Source: Guyparkeria hydrothermalis
GTDB lineage: Bacteria; Pseudomonadota; Gammaproteobacteria; Halothiobacillales; Halothiobacillaceae
DNA length: 64,000 bases
Assembly (NCBI RefSeq): GCF_023555375.1
Contig: NZ_JAJSEE010000003.1
Location: forward strand, 124,001-188,000
Direction of reading: 5' to 3'
This document shows, piece by piece, positions 54,716 through 63,699 of the stretch (positions within the stretch are counted from its first letter, which is position 1; each line of letters opens with the position of its first letter). The notes beneath the pieces are model-generated. The model searched no databases and was not told where the DNA came from. It saw nothing but the letters and a program-made list of their open reading frames with translations. The position numbers and the translations under genes were made by a program.

Positions 54716-55124
54716 CGCGCTGGACGCGCTCGAGGCGCTCGTGGCGTTCCTGGGCCTCGATCGTCAGGGTGGCGATCGGGCGGGCTTCCAGGCGCTTGAG
54801 GCCGATCTCGTCGCCGGTCTCCTCGCAGAAGCCGTAGTCGCCGTCGTTGATGCGCTTCAACGCCTTGTCGATCTTGTTGATCAGCTTGCGGTAGCGATCG
54901 CGGGTGCGCAGCTCGAGCGCGGCGTCGGATTCCAGCGTGGCGCGGTCGTTGATGTCCGGCTCCTGCCAGTTCTCTTCACGCAGGTGGTTGATGGTCGAAT
55001 CCGACTCGGTCATCAGCTGGTCGCGCCAGGTCAGGAGCTTCTGCCGGAAGTACTCCAGCTGCATCGGGTTCATGTATTCCTCGTCTTCCGAGGGCTTGTA
55101 ACCTTCCGGGAGTTCAACTGCCAT
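54708..55124 (-). CDS. dksA: RNA polymerase-binding regulator DksA, zinc-poor form
   Basis: Works with ppGpp in the secondary channel of RNA polymerase during the stringent response. 138 residues. The coiled coil, with its tip around RATLESDAALELRTRDR, is normal. The zinc-finger region reads YGFCEETGDEIGLKRLEARP and ATLTIEAQERHE, so only one of the four usual cysteines remains and zinc cannot be bound the usual way. This pattern is like the cysteine-poor DksA proteins of alphaproteobacteria and DksA2 of Pseudomonas. ATG at 55124 is the family start. Confidence 0.93.
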   Translation of the reverse strand: MAVELPEGYKPSEDEEYMNPMQLEYFRQKLLTWRDQLMTESDSTINHLREENWQEPDINDRATLESDAALELRTRDRYRKLINKIDKALKRINDGDYGFCEETGDEIGLKRLEARPIATLTIEAQERHERLERVQRDD

Positions 55125-55360
55125 GTTTATCCACCACTTCTGCCCGAGCAGACGCTGAAATTGAAAGTGAAAAGCGCCGAATGACGACTCGCGGAACGGG
55201 CCCGGTCGGGGCCGCCCGGGGACCGGGCGATTGCGCCGATCTCCCGGGGCCGCTGCCTGCCCCGTCCTCCGGTCCATGGCCGAGAACGGGCGACGGGCAA
55301 GTATAGGGGCGGTGCCCGGCGAGCGCAACGCCCGCCGAATGGCGAATCAAGGGCTTGTTG
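55125..55360. other. Leader region of dksA
   Basis: No supported gene in about 235 bases. Several GC-rich short inverted repeats (for example GGGGCCGCCCGGGG near 55210). Repeat copy C begins at its end. Confidence 0.3.
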
Positions 55361-55708
55361 CCTGGGGAAACTCTGCACGATTCGGTGACATCTCTGGCTC
55401 GCGGGTTTGTTCGCAATCAAGGCGCCGGACCGAAGACGGGCTCGTTGCCCGTCGAGGGACGGCAACGCCGAGTGCGGGCAAACCCGCGAGCCCCGTCCGG
55501 GCGGGCCTCCAAGGGCTCATCTGCGGCGTCGCGGGGTTCGTCCATGAACCCCGCCCTTCGGGCCGGCTTGCGCCGGCCGGATCGGCGTCCTGCCGATCCG
55601 GTTCAGCCCTTGTAAAGGGCGACGGCCCTTCACGGCGGACTGCGCCTTGCATCTGGGGCCCTTGGAGGTCCCGCAGAGACGTCATCGAATCGTGCAGAGT
55701 TCCCCTGG
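55361..55708. repeat. Dispersed CTGCACGA repeat, copy C (cruciform element)
   Basis: 348 bp with ends CCTGGGGAAACTCTGCACGA and the complementary TCGTGCAGAGTTCCCCTGG. Two internal inverted repeats: GGCTCGCGGGTTTG (55396) with CAAACCCGCGAGCC (55479), and GGGCCTCCAAGGGC (55503) with GCCCTTGGAGGTCC (55658, one mismatch). The internal sequences differ from copy B, but the architecture is the same. Its right end lies inside the TonB-like reading frame. Confidence 0.8.
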
Positions 55709-56475
55709 TCGAGTAGCCGCCGATCGCTGGTGAATACCCAGGTGCGCGTGATCACCAATCGGTCATGCTTGGCGGCCAGTTCGTCGGGGAACGCCGGGTA
55801 GGGCGCGGCGGCCTGCAGGAGGTTGCGCGCGGCGTTGTCGAGTACCGGATTGCCGGACGAGCGACGGATGGCGAGATTGAGCACGTGGCCCTGCTTGCCG
55901 ATGGTGACCTCGAGAATCACCTGGCCCGAGAGGTTCTGCTGCACCAGGGCGTCCGGGTAGTTCTGGTTGCCGTAGGCCTCCACCTGGCGCTTCCAACGGG
56001 CGAGGTAGCGCCCGGCGGGGCCGCCCTGGGTGCGGCTGGTGGCATAGCCCGTGCGCAATGCGGCGTTGACCTGCTCGTAGAGTTGGTCGATCTGGTCCTG
56101 GGTGGACAGGCGCCGAGGCGTGTCGCTGGCCGCCCAGGCCCCTTCCTGTTGCGGGCCTTGCCCGTCTTCCTTGAGGGTCTCGGTGGGGCTGGCCGGGCCG
56201 CGCTGGCCAGCGAGCATCGGGTCGGCCGGCAGTTCGCGGTTGATCTCGTCGGTCTCCCGGCCGGCGTCCAGGCTGCGGTCGGCCTCGGGGGCATCGAGGG
56301 TGATCTCGATCACCGGGCGGCGCTCCACCTCGGGGCGGGTGATCTCGACGGCCAGCAGCACGAGGTGGGCCAGGATCGCGAGCCCGATCGCGACCGGGAG
56401 CACCTTCGACGAGCCCAGCGCGGCACGGTCGGTGGGCCCCTGGGGCGGCGCCTGTGGTTCTCGTGTGGTTGCCAT
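55630..56475 (-). CDS. TonB-like energy transducer with C-terminus from a repeat element
   Basis: 281 residues. One N-terminal membrane helix (VLPVAIGLAILAHLVLLAV), a Pro/Glu-poor periplasmic linker, and a C-terminal TonB-type domain: RWKRQVEAYGNQNYPDALVQ, SGQVILEVTIGKQGHVLNLA and LLQAAAPYPAFPDEL. It would couple the proton-motive force to outer-membrane receptors. The domain normally ends near TRTWVFTSD. The last 25 or so residues (GNSARFDDVSAGPP...) and the stop are read from repeat copy C, so the original end was replaced. Confidence 0.85.
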   Translation of the reverse strand: MATTREPQAPPQGPTDRAALGSSKVLPVAIGLAILAHLVLLAVEITRPEVERRPVIEITLDAPEADRSLDAGRETDEINRELPADPMLAGQRGPASPTETLKEDGQGPQQEGAWAASDTPRRLSTQDQIDQLYEQVNAALRTGYATSRTQGGPAGRYLARWKRQVEAYGNQNYPDALVQQNLSGQVILEVTIGKQGHVLNLAIRRSSGNPVLDNAARNLLQAAAPYPAFPDELAAKHDRLVITRTWVFTSDRRLLDQGNSARFDDVSAGPPRAPDARRSPP

Positions 56476-56493
56476 GGTGGGCGTCCCTGCCTC

Positions 56494-57555
56494 TTAGAGT
56501 GTGTGCCAGTCGATTGGGCGTCCGGACGGTGCGGCCGTCATGGCCGATTGCATGCCGGCATCGCGCCACGCGCTGCCATTCTCGGTCACCAGCAGGGTGC
56601 CGTCGAGCCCCAATTGGCGCGCGAAATCGCCGGCCTCGTCGGGTGACAGCAGCATCAGCGCGGTGGCCGCGCCGTCGGCGACCGTGGGGGGGCGTCCCAG
56701 CACCGTGGTGCCGGTGTTGTGCCGAGCCGGGCGGGCGGTGAGCGGATCGATGATGTGGCCGTAGCGCTCGCCGCGGTAGGTCAGGCGTCGCTCGTAGTCG
56801 CCGGAACTGCACAGGGCATGTCGCCCCGATAGCGCCAGGCCACCCAGGACGCCTTCGCCGCGCGGGTCGCGAATGCCCAGTTGCCAGTCCCGCCCGCCGG
56901 CGCGGCCGAGGGTGTAGAGATCGCCGCCGGAATCGAGCAGGCAGTCGGTCACCCCGAGCGACTCGATGGCGTTGAGTACCCGCGCGGCGGCAAACCCCTC
57001 GGCCAGCGCGTTGAAATCGAACTGGACCCGCGGGTTGGCGGTGATCACCTGCTCGCCGTCGATCCGCACATCATCGAGCGACGGGGCGTCGTCCAGCCAG
57101 TCATCCAGGGCGGCCTCCGCCGGCGGGGTGATGGCGGCGTCGTCCACATTGCCCCCGTTTCGATGAAACCCCCACAGGGCGATCAGCCCGCCGATCGTGG
57201 GGTCGAACCGCCCGCCGCTGGCCTCGAACACGGGGCGGGCTGCCTGGATCAGTTCGCGGATCGCCGGGCTGGCAGTGGCCTCGCCGTGGGCGGCCAGTTG
57301 GCGATTGAGGCGGGTCAGTTCGCTGTCGCGCCAGGGGTGCAGGCGCCGGTAGAGCGGTTCGACGATCGCCTCGGCGGATTGCACGGCGGCCGTGACCTGG
57401 TCGGCGGGGGTGTTCGCGAAACGCAGGGTCCAGAGCTGACCGAAGACGCTGAATCCCACCTCGGTGAAGTGCGGCTCGTTCCCGCAGCCGGGCAGGCCGG
57501 CCAGCGGCAGGCCGGCGATCCCGGCCAGCAGCGCGCGCCGGCGCCGGTCGATCAT
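56494..57555 (-). CDS. apbE: FAD:protein FMN transferase
   Basis: 353 residues, exported (LLAGIAGLPLAGLPGC is a lipoprotein-like signal). It attaches FMN covalently to Thr/Ser of periplasmic redox proteins such as NqrC/RnfG. ApbE features include VQFDFNALAEGFAAARVLN, DCLLDSGGDLYTLGR and the metal-site DGAATALMLL. ATG at 57555 overlaps the gshB stop (ATGA). No target flavoprotein gene is in the window. Confidence 0.92.
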   Translation of the reverse strand: MIDRRRRALLAGIAGLPLAGLPGCGNEPHFTEVGFSVFGQLWTLRFANTPADQVTAAVQSAEAIVEPLYRRLHPWRDSELTRLNRQLAAHGEATASPAIRELIQAARPVFEASGGRFDPTIGGLIALWGFHRNGGNVDDAAITPPAEAALDDWLDDAPSLDDVRIDGEQVITANPRVQFDFNALAEGFAAARVLNAIESLGVTDCLLDSGGDLYTLGRAGGRDWQLGIRDPRGEGVLGGLALSGRHALCSSGDYERRLTYRGERYGHIIDPLTARPARHNTGTTVLGRPPTVADGAATALMLLSPDEAGDFARQLGLDGTLLVTENGSAWRDAGMQSAMTAAPSGRPIDWHTL

Positions 57556-58496
57556 CGCCCGGTTCGGTCGGCCAGCCGGTCGAGCATGGCGCCGGTGACG
57601 TCCTGCCCGGTGACCGCGCTGATCTCGCGGGCGCAGGTGGGGCTGGTGACGTTGATCTCGGTCAGCCAGTCGCCGATCACGTCCAGGCCGACGAACCAGT
57701 AACCGCGTTCGGCCAGCCAGGGACCGACGGTGGCGGCGATCTCCCGGTCGCGATCGCGCAGCGGGACCACCTCGCCCCGGCCGCCGGCGGCGAGGTTGGC
57801 GCGGAAGCTCTTCTCGCCGGGTACGCGCAGCAGGGCGTGGTCGACCGGTTCGCCGTCGATCAGCAGCACGCGGCGGTCGCCGGTGCGGATCTCGGGCAGG
57901 TAGCGCTGCGCCATCACCAGCTCGGTCTGGTCGCGGGTCATTACCTCGAGGATCACCTGGGTGTTCTCGTCGTCCTCGTGGATCTTGAAGATCGAGCTGC
58001 CGCCCATGGCATCCAGGGGCTTGACCACGATCTCGCCCTGCTCGGCGACAAACCCCTTCAGCTGGTCGATCGAGCGACTGACCAGCGTCGGCGGGCACAG
58101 GGCGGGGAAATGCTGGGCGAGCAGTTTCTCGTTGGCCGCGCGCACGGCGTCCGGGCGGTTGCCGACCACCACCCCGGCCTGCTCGGCCAGCGACAGCAGG
58201 CCGGTGATGTAGTGGTAGTCGAGGTCGATCGGCGGGTCCTGGCGTTGCAGGATGATGTCGAAGTCCGTCAGCGCGTGGACGTCGCGCTCGCCAAGCGTGT
58301 AGAAATCCCGGTCGCGATCGATCACCGTGATCGGGGCGGCCTGGGCCTGCGGCTTGCCGTCGGCGAAGAACAGCCAGTCGGGCTCGATGTACCAGCACTC
58401 CCAGTCGTGTGCCTGGGCGCTGAGCAGGAAGGCGAACGAGGTGTCCTTCCAGGGCTTGATCCGGTCGATCGGATCCATGACGACGGCGATACGCAT
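57552..58496 (-). CDS. gshB: Glutathione synthetase
   Basis: ATP-grasp enzyme joining gamma-glutamylcysteine and glycine. 314 residues. Starts MRIAVVMDPIDRIKPWKDTS, has the ATP-grasp loop VVKPLDAMGGSSIFKIHEDD and the metal-binding IGDWLTEINVTSPT. It lies 23 bases downstream of gshA, so both steps of glutathione synthesis are co-transcribed. Confidence 0.96.
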   Translation of the reverse strand: MRIAVVMDPIDRIKPWKDTSFAFLLSAQAHDWECWYIEPDWLFFADGKPQAQAAPITVIDRDRDFYTLGERDVHALTDFDIILQRQDPPIDLDYHYITGLLSLAEQAGVVVGNRPDAVRAANEKLLAQHFPALCPPTLVSRSIDQLKGFVAEQGEIVVKPLDAMGGSSIFKIHEDDENTQVILEVMTRDQTELVMAQRYLPEIRTGDRRVLLIDGEPVDHALLRVPGEKSFRANLAAGGRGEVVPLRDRDREIAATVGPWLAERGYWFVGLDVIGDWLTEINVTSPTCAREISAVTGQDVTGAMLDRLADRTGR

Positions 58497-58519
58497 GGGG
58501 GCTCCGCTTGCGGTTCGGG

Positions 58520-59863
58520 TCAGCCGGCGGACGGGGCGTCGGCCGCGTCACCAGTCAGATCCTGCTGTTCGCGCGCGGCGGCCAGCAGGGCCAGTCGGGC
58601 GACCACGCCGTAGCAGTACAGCCGATTCTGGTCGCTGTCGGGCGAGGCATCCGGGGCCGGCGTGACGCAGGACTGGGTGAAGGGCAACGGCACGAATTCC
58701 GCGCCGGGCGAGTTGAGGTTCTCGCTCTGGCCCTTCTTGGTATGCACGCGGTAGAAACCGCCGACGACGTGGCGGTCGATCATGTAGAGCACCGGCTCGG
58801 CGACGTGCCCGCTCGAGCCCAGCCGCTCGAAGCTGTAGATGCCTTCCTGGATCAGCACGCGGTTGATGCTGCGGCCGTCCTTGGAGGCGGCCATGCGCGT
58901 GCGCTGCTTGCGGTTGAGCCCGACCACCTCTTCGGCGGACTGGGCCATCATCACGCCCATGCCGTAGGTGCCGGCATCGGCCTTGATCACGACGAAGGGC
59001 TTTTCCTTGATCTCGAGCTCGTCGTACTTCGTCTGGATGGCGGCGAGCATCTCGCTGACCTTTTCCTGCAGGCAGTTCTCGCCCTCGCGCTTCATGAAGT
59101 CGATCTGGCCGCAGTCGAGGATCATCGGCGCGAGATGCCAGGGATCGAGGTCGATCAGGTCGGCCAGCTCGTTGGCCAGCGCCTGGTAGTGGCTGAAGTG
59201 GTTGAACTTCGAGCGGTGCCACCAGCCCAGTGCCGTGGGGGGAACCACGGTCTGTTCCAGGTCCTCGAGGATCTCCTCGCGCCCGCCGGACAGGTCGTTG
59301 TTGAGCACGATGGTGCAGGGCGAGAAGCCGTCCACCTCGATCCGGCGACCCTCGCGGTGGATCGGGTGCTGGGTCAGGGTGCGCCCGGACGGCAGCTCGA
59401 AGTGCGCCGGCTTGTCCAGTTCATCGAGCGAGCCGATGCGCGTCTCGAAGCCGGCCAGTTCGAACAGTTCGGCCATGGTGGCCAGCGATTCGAGATAGAA
59501 CCGGTTGCGCGTGTGGCGCTCCGGGATGATCAGCATGCCGCGCGCGTCGGGGCAGGCATGCTCGACCGCCGACTGGATCGCCTGGACCACCAGCGGGTCG
59601 AAGCTGTGGTTGAGGTTGTTGAAGCCGGCCGGGAACAGGTTGGTGTCGACCGGGCCGAGCTTGTAGCCGGCGTTGCGCAGGTCGACCGAGCTGTAGAAGG
59701 GGGCCGGCGTCTTGCGCCACTGCTCGCGGAACCAGGTCTCGATGCGACGACGGTTCTCGATGATGTGCGACTCGATCATCAGCAGGGGGCCGCAATAGCT
59801 CGCCTCGAGCTCCGGGGTCGAGTCCTGGGTGTCCAGTTGCAGGGCTGAATGGTTGTTTGTCAT
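58520..59863 (-). CDS. gshA: Glutamate-cysteine ligase, proteobacterial ATP-grasp type
   Basis: First step of glutathione synthesis. 447 residues, of the family found in Thio-/Acidithiobacillus-type proteobacteria rather than E. coli GshA: MIESHIIENRRRIETWFREQ, LGWWHRSKFNHFSHYQALAN, FVVIKADAGTYGMGVMM (ATP-grasp loop). ATG at 59863 is the family start. First gene of gshA-gshB-apbE, divergent from pilG. Confidence 0.93.
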   Translation of the reverse strand: MTNNHSALQLDTQDSTPELEASYCGPLLMIESHIIENRRRIETWFREQWRKTPAPFYSSVDLRNAGYKLGPVDTNLFPAGFNNLNHSFDPLVVQAIQSAVEHACPDARGMLIIPERHTRNRFYLESLATMAELFELAGFETRIGSLDELDKPAHFELPSGRTLTQHPIHREGRRIEVDGFSPCTIVLNNDLSGGREEILEDLEQTVVPPTALGWWHRSKFNHFSHYQALANELADLIDLDPWHLAPMILDCGQIDFMKREGENCLQEKVSEMLAAIQTKYDELEIKEKPFVVIKADAGTYGMGVMMAQSAEEVVGLNRKQRTRMAASKDGRSINRVLIQEGIYSFERLGSSGHVAEPVLYMIDRHVVGGFYRVHTKKGQSENLNSPGAEFVPLPFTQSCVTPAPDASPDSDQNRLYCYGVVARLALLAAAREQQDLTGDAADAPSAG

Positions 59864-60060
59864 CGACTTTTCGTCACGGTGGTCGTTTGGGTGGGCCGCG
59901 CGCCGCTCGGCAACCGCGGTAATCGTCGCCACAGTGTAAACGATGGCCGGGGCGCGTGTTTCGTGGCACGGCTGCCTCTCGAGGCGTTTGCCAAAGGCGG
60001 GCGCGTTGGTTACATTCGGCCGACGCAAGGCAAGAATCGGCCAGCAGCAAGGACGAAGAC

Positions 60061-60492
60061 ATGGAAGCGACAGAGAATCACGCCGGCCTCGACGGCCTGA
60101 GGGTCATGGTGGTCGACGACAGCAAGACCATCCGACGGACCGCAGACAGCATCCTCAGCAAGGCGGGCTGCGAGGTGGAAAGCGCGATCGACGGATTCGA
60201 CGCGCTGGCCCGTATCGGCGCCTTCGACCCGGACGTGGTCATCATCGACATCCTCATGCCGCGTCTCGACGGCTACCAGACCACGGCGCTGATCAAGAAC
60301 AACGATCGCTTCGCCGACACCCCCATCATTCTGCTGTCCAGCAAGGACAGCATCTTCGACAAGGCGCGCGGCCGCATTGTCGGTGCCTCCGATTACCTCA
60401 CCAAGCCCTTCAACAGCGACGAGATCCTCGCTGCGGTCGAGCGTTTCGCCGAGGGCCGCCCCGTGGCCGACGAAGGCGCGATGGCGGGCTGA
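60061..60492 (+). CDS. pilG: Twitching-motility response regulator PilG
   Basis: 143-residue single-domain receiver. LRVMVVDDSKTIRRTADSIL carries the acidic pocket, DPDVVIIDILMPRLDGYQ the phosphorylated Asp, and SDYLTKPFNSDEIL the Lys. No output domain, as in PilG of Pseudomonas, which controls type IV pilus extension. First gene of the Pil-Chp cluster. Confidence 0.93.
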   Translation: MEATENHAGLDGLRVMVVDDSKTIRRTADSILSKAGCEVESAIDGFDALARIGAFDPDVVIIDILMPRLDGYQTTALIKNNDRFADTPIILLSSKDSIFDKARGRIVGASDYLTKPFNSDEILAAVERFAEGRPVADEGAMAG

Positions 60493-60570
60493 GAACGGCA
60501 GGCCGCCGGGCCCGCTTCCGGGCGCCGGCGGAATCTTGATTGAACCGGATTTTTCTAGAGGAACAGGGTA

Positions 60571-60933
60571 GTGGCTCACATCGTTGTCATTGATGACTCG
60601 CCCACCGAAGTCTACGTGCTCCAGCAGATTCTCGAGCGTCACGGCCACCAGGTCTCCGTCGCCAACAGCGGCGAGGAAGGGGTCGAACTGGTGCGCGAAG
60701 TCCGCCCGGACGCGGTGCTCATGGACGTGGTCATGCCGGGCATGAACGGCTTTCAGGCCACCCGTACGCTCAACAAGGACAGCGAGACCAGCGCCATCCC
60801 GGTGATTATCGTCACCACCAAGGATCAGCAGACCGACCGTATCTGGGGTATGCGCCAGGGCGCCAAGGAGTACCTGGTCAAGCCGGTCAAGGAGGCGGAC
60901 CTGATCGACGTGCTCAAGAGCGTGCTCGGCTGA
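60571..60933 (+). CDS. pilH: Twitching-motility response regulator PilH
   Basis: 120-residue receiver starting with GTG (AHIVVIDDSPTEVYVLQQIL), the phosphorylated Asp in PDAVLMDVVMPGMNGFQ, and KEYLVKPVKEADLIDVL. In Pseudomonas PilH acts on pilus retraction. AGAGGAACAGGGTA precedes the start. It is four bases from pilI. Confidence 0.93.
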   Translation: MAHIVVIDDSPTEVYVLQQILERHGHQVSVANSGEEGVELVREVRPDAVLMDVVMPGMNGFQATRTLNKDSETSAIPVIIVTTKDQQTDRIWGMRQGAKEYLVKPVKEADLIDVLKSVLG

Positions 60934-60937
60934 CGTT

Positions 60938-61486
60938 ATGCAGAGCACAGAGGACGTGTTCGACTACCTCGGCTGGATCAACCGCCAGGTCGATCGGCAT
61001 GCCGTCGGCATGCCCAGCAGCGAAGACCATGTCAAGACCTGGCAGGGCATCCTGTTTGCCGTCGATGGTCGCCGCATGCTGGTCGCCCTCGACGAGGTGC
61101 GGGCGATCGTCGCCCCGCCTCGCATGGTGACGCTCCCGGGGGCGCGTCCGTGGGTCTCCGGCCTGGCCAACCTGCGCGGCGAGCTGACCGGGGTGTTCGA
61201 CCTGGCGCGCTTCTGGTTCGACGTCACCACGCCGGCATCCCGCCACAGCGTGGTCTTCCTTGCCAAGCACGCCCAGGCCTCGTCGGCCTTCCTGGTGGAG
61301 CGGTCCTACGGCATACGCCAGATCGCCTACGGCGACGAGCGCCCCCTGAGCGATTCCGAGCATCACCGCGAGCTGGTTTCCCTGCCGGGCTTCCACCAGG
61401 AGGTGCGGCTCAACGAGGAATGGTTGCCGGTGCTCGAGTTCCGCTCGCTTTTGGACCACGACCAGTTCCTCAATGCCGTCGCATGA
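60938..61486 (+). CDS. pilI: CheW-like adaptor PilI
   Basis: 182 residues with a CheW fold: GILFAVDGRRMLVALDEVRA, LPGARPWVSGLANLRGELTG and VRLNEEWLPVLEFRSLL. It links the receptor PilJ to the ChpA kinase. Order pilG-H-I-J-chpA is the standard one. Confidence 0.93.
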   Translation: MQSTEDVFDYLGWINRQVDRHAVGMPSSEDHVKTWQGILFAVDGRRMLVALDEVRAIVAPPRMVTLPGARPWVSGLANLRGELTGVFDLARFWFDVTTPASRHSVVFLAKHAQASSAFLVERSYGIRQIAYGDERPLSDSEHHRELVSLPGFHQEVRLNEEWLPVLEFRSLLDHDQFLNAVA

Positions 61487-61558
61487 CGTCGGCCACGGGC
61501 AATGCCCGACCATAACGAAACAATGACGATGAATTCCATTCAGGAGTAAGTGGCAACT

Positions 61559-63595
61559 ATGAGTCTTGGCGCACGGATGGGCGGCATCAGCCGTAAGATA
61601 CTGATCCTCGTGGTTCTCGCGGTTCTGGCGCTGGTCGCGACCGTGGTCGTGTTCATCTTCGCGGCCCAGCGCGAGCAGGAATTCCTCGACCGCCGCCTGG
61701 CCGGCGCCGAACTGGAACGCTCCTCCCAGGAACTCACCATCGAGGTGTTGCGGGCCATCCGCGGCAACCCCGGGGCGTTCGACCGGGTTCAGTCGATCCG
61801 CGCCGAGTTCACCGACAGCCTCACCGCCCTGCAGGGCAACGACCCCGAGCGCCCGCAACTGGCCGTGCCCGGCAACCGCCAGGACCTGCTCGGCACGGTC
61901 GACAGCCAGTGGGATGCCTACAACGACTCGCTGAGCAAGGTGCTCGAGGGCCGCGAGGCCATCCTCAGCGTCGGCGAGCAGTCCGCGCAGATCGAGGAAA
62001 TCCTGCCGGACCTGACCGCGGCCTCGGACGAGGTGGTCCAGACGCTGGTTGCCAACGAAGCGCCCAGCCATCTCATCTACCTCGCCACCCGCCAGCTGAT
62101 GTTCATCGAACGCATCGGTACCACCCTTGACGAGATCACCGGCGGTGGCGAGCAGGCCGTGAATGCCTCCGAGCGCTTCGGCCGTGACGTCGCCCTGTTC
62201 GGTGGCGTGCTCAATGGCCTGCTTAACGGCAACCGCATGGCGCCGCGCGTCAACAACACCGAGGTCCGCGACGGGCTGCGCGAGGTGGGCGTTCTGTTCG
62301 CCACGGTCAACCAGCTCGTGTCCGCGGTTCTCGAGCAGGCACCGCAGCTGCTGGCCGCCAACCAGGCGGCGCGTGAGATCGACCGCATGTCCGGCGACTT
62401 CACCGGCAGCACCTCCGAGCTTGCCCGCGCGCTCGCGGCCGACCAGAACCAGGCCTCCCAGTTCCTCTATCTCGGCTACGCCAGCGGCGCGATCGGCCTG
62501 TTGCTGCTCGTCTGGCTGGGCGTGACCCTGGTGCAGGAATCCCGCCGTGCCCTGGCCGAGACCGAGGCGGCCAACCAGCGTAACCAAGCGGCCATCCTGC
62601 GCCTGCTCGACGAGATGATGACGCTGGCCGACGGCGACCTGACCGCGCACACCACCGTGACCGAGGACATCACCGGCGCGATCGCCGACTCGGTCAACTA
62701 CACCATCGACGCCCTGCGCGACCTGGTCGGCACCATCAACGACACCTCCGTGCGGGTTGCCGAGGCGGTGCGCGCCTCGCAGGACAGCTCGCGGGCACTG
62801 GCCGACAAGTCGCGCGGCCAGGCCCAGCGGATCACCGAGATCTCGGACGCCATCGCGCAGATGTCCGACGAGATCGAGAAGGTCTCCGTCAGTGCCCAGG
62901 AATCGGCCCAGATTGCCGAGTCGTCGGTTGACGTCGCCCACCGCGGTGGCGATGCGGTGCGTCAGACCATCAAGGGCATGAACCAGACCCGCGAGCAGAT
63001 CCAGGAAACCTCCAAGCGCCTCAAGCGCCTGGGCGAGTCCTCCCAGGAGATCGGCGACATCGTCGGCCTGATCACCGACATCGCCGACCAGACCAACATC
63101 CTGGCACTGAACGCCGCCATCCAGGCCGCGATGGCCGGCGAGGCGGGCCGTGGCTTCGCGGTGGTCGCCGACGAGGTCCAGCGCCTGGCCGAGCGCGTCA
63201 GTGACGCGACCCGCCAGATCGAGCTGCTGGTAAACACCATCCAGACCGACACCTCCGAGGCGATGCTCGCCATGGAGCAGACGACCTCGAACGTCGTCGA
63301 CGGTGCGACCTTGGCCGAGAACGCGGGCAAGGCCCTGTCCGAGATCGAAAGCGTCTCGCTGAAGCTCTCCCAGCAGATCAACGACATCACCTCGGTGGCC
63401 CAGAAGGAGGCCTCGGTGGCCACCGAGCTGCGCGAAGCCGTCAACCGGATCCGTCAGGACACCCAGCAGACGGCAGAGAACGCCACCCAGGCCGCCGACG
63501 AGATCGGCGAACTGGGCTCGCTCTCGCAGGAGCTCAACCGCTCCGTGGCCGGCTTCACGATGCCCGAGCGCGACGACGCCCAGGCAGCGAGCTGA
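61559..63595 (+). CDS. pilJ: Type IV pilus chemoreceptor PilJ
   Basis: 678 residues. A first membrane helix ([20 protein letters not shown]), a long helical periplasmic part, a second helix ([20 protein letters not shown], about 305-325), HAMP-like linker, and signalling domain with tip [20 protein letters not shown] and [20 protein letters not shown]. The tip has Q/M substitutions (AAIQAAMAG) typical of PilJ compared with EAARAG of the two other receptors here. AGGAG upstream fits ATG 61559 or GTG 61550. Confidence 0.93.
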   Translation: MSLGARMGGISRKILILVVLAVLALVATVVVFIFAAQREQEFLDRRLAGAELERSSQELTIEVLRAIRGNPGAFDRVQSIRAEFTDSLTALQGNDPERPQLAVPGNRQDLLGTVDSQWDAYNDSLSKVLEGREAILSVGEQSAQIEEILPDLTAASDEVVQTLVANEAPSHLIYLATRQLMFIERIGTTLDEITGGGEQAVNASERFGRDVALFGGVLNGLLNGNRMAPRVNNTEVRDGLREVGVLFATVNQLVSAVLEQAPQLLAANQAAREIDRMSGDFTGSTSELARALAADQNQASQFLYLGYASGAIGLLLLVWLGVTLVQESRRALAETEAANQRNQAAILRLLDEMMTLADGDLTAHTTVTEDITGAIADSVNYTIDALRDLVGTINDTSVRVAEAVRASQDSSRALADKSRGQAQRITEISDAIAQMSDEIEKVSVSAQESAQIAESSVDVAHRGGDAVRQTIKGMNQTREQIQETSKRLKRLGESSQEIGDIVGLITDIADQTNILALNAAIQAAMAGEAGRGFAVVADEVQRLAERVSDATRQIELLVNTIQTDTSEAMLAMEQTTSNVVDGATLAENAGKALSEIESVSLKLSQQINDITSVAQKEASVATELREAVNRIRQDTQQTAENATQAADEIGELGSLSQELNRSVAGFTMPERDDAQAAS

Positions 63596-63699
63596 TAGCG
63601 GCAGGACAGCAGGCGGCCCGGTCGGCCGACGTGAGATGCGGGCGGACCGGGGCACGGATATTCCAGCAGGCGGGATGCCGAAAGGCGGTGAATTGACAG

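Noticed and set aside
60914-63655. 913-codon reverse frame
   Set aside because: Antisense to pilI and pilJ, whose domains are unmistakable; high GC creates long shadows.
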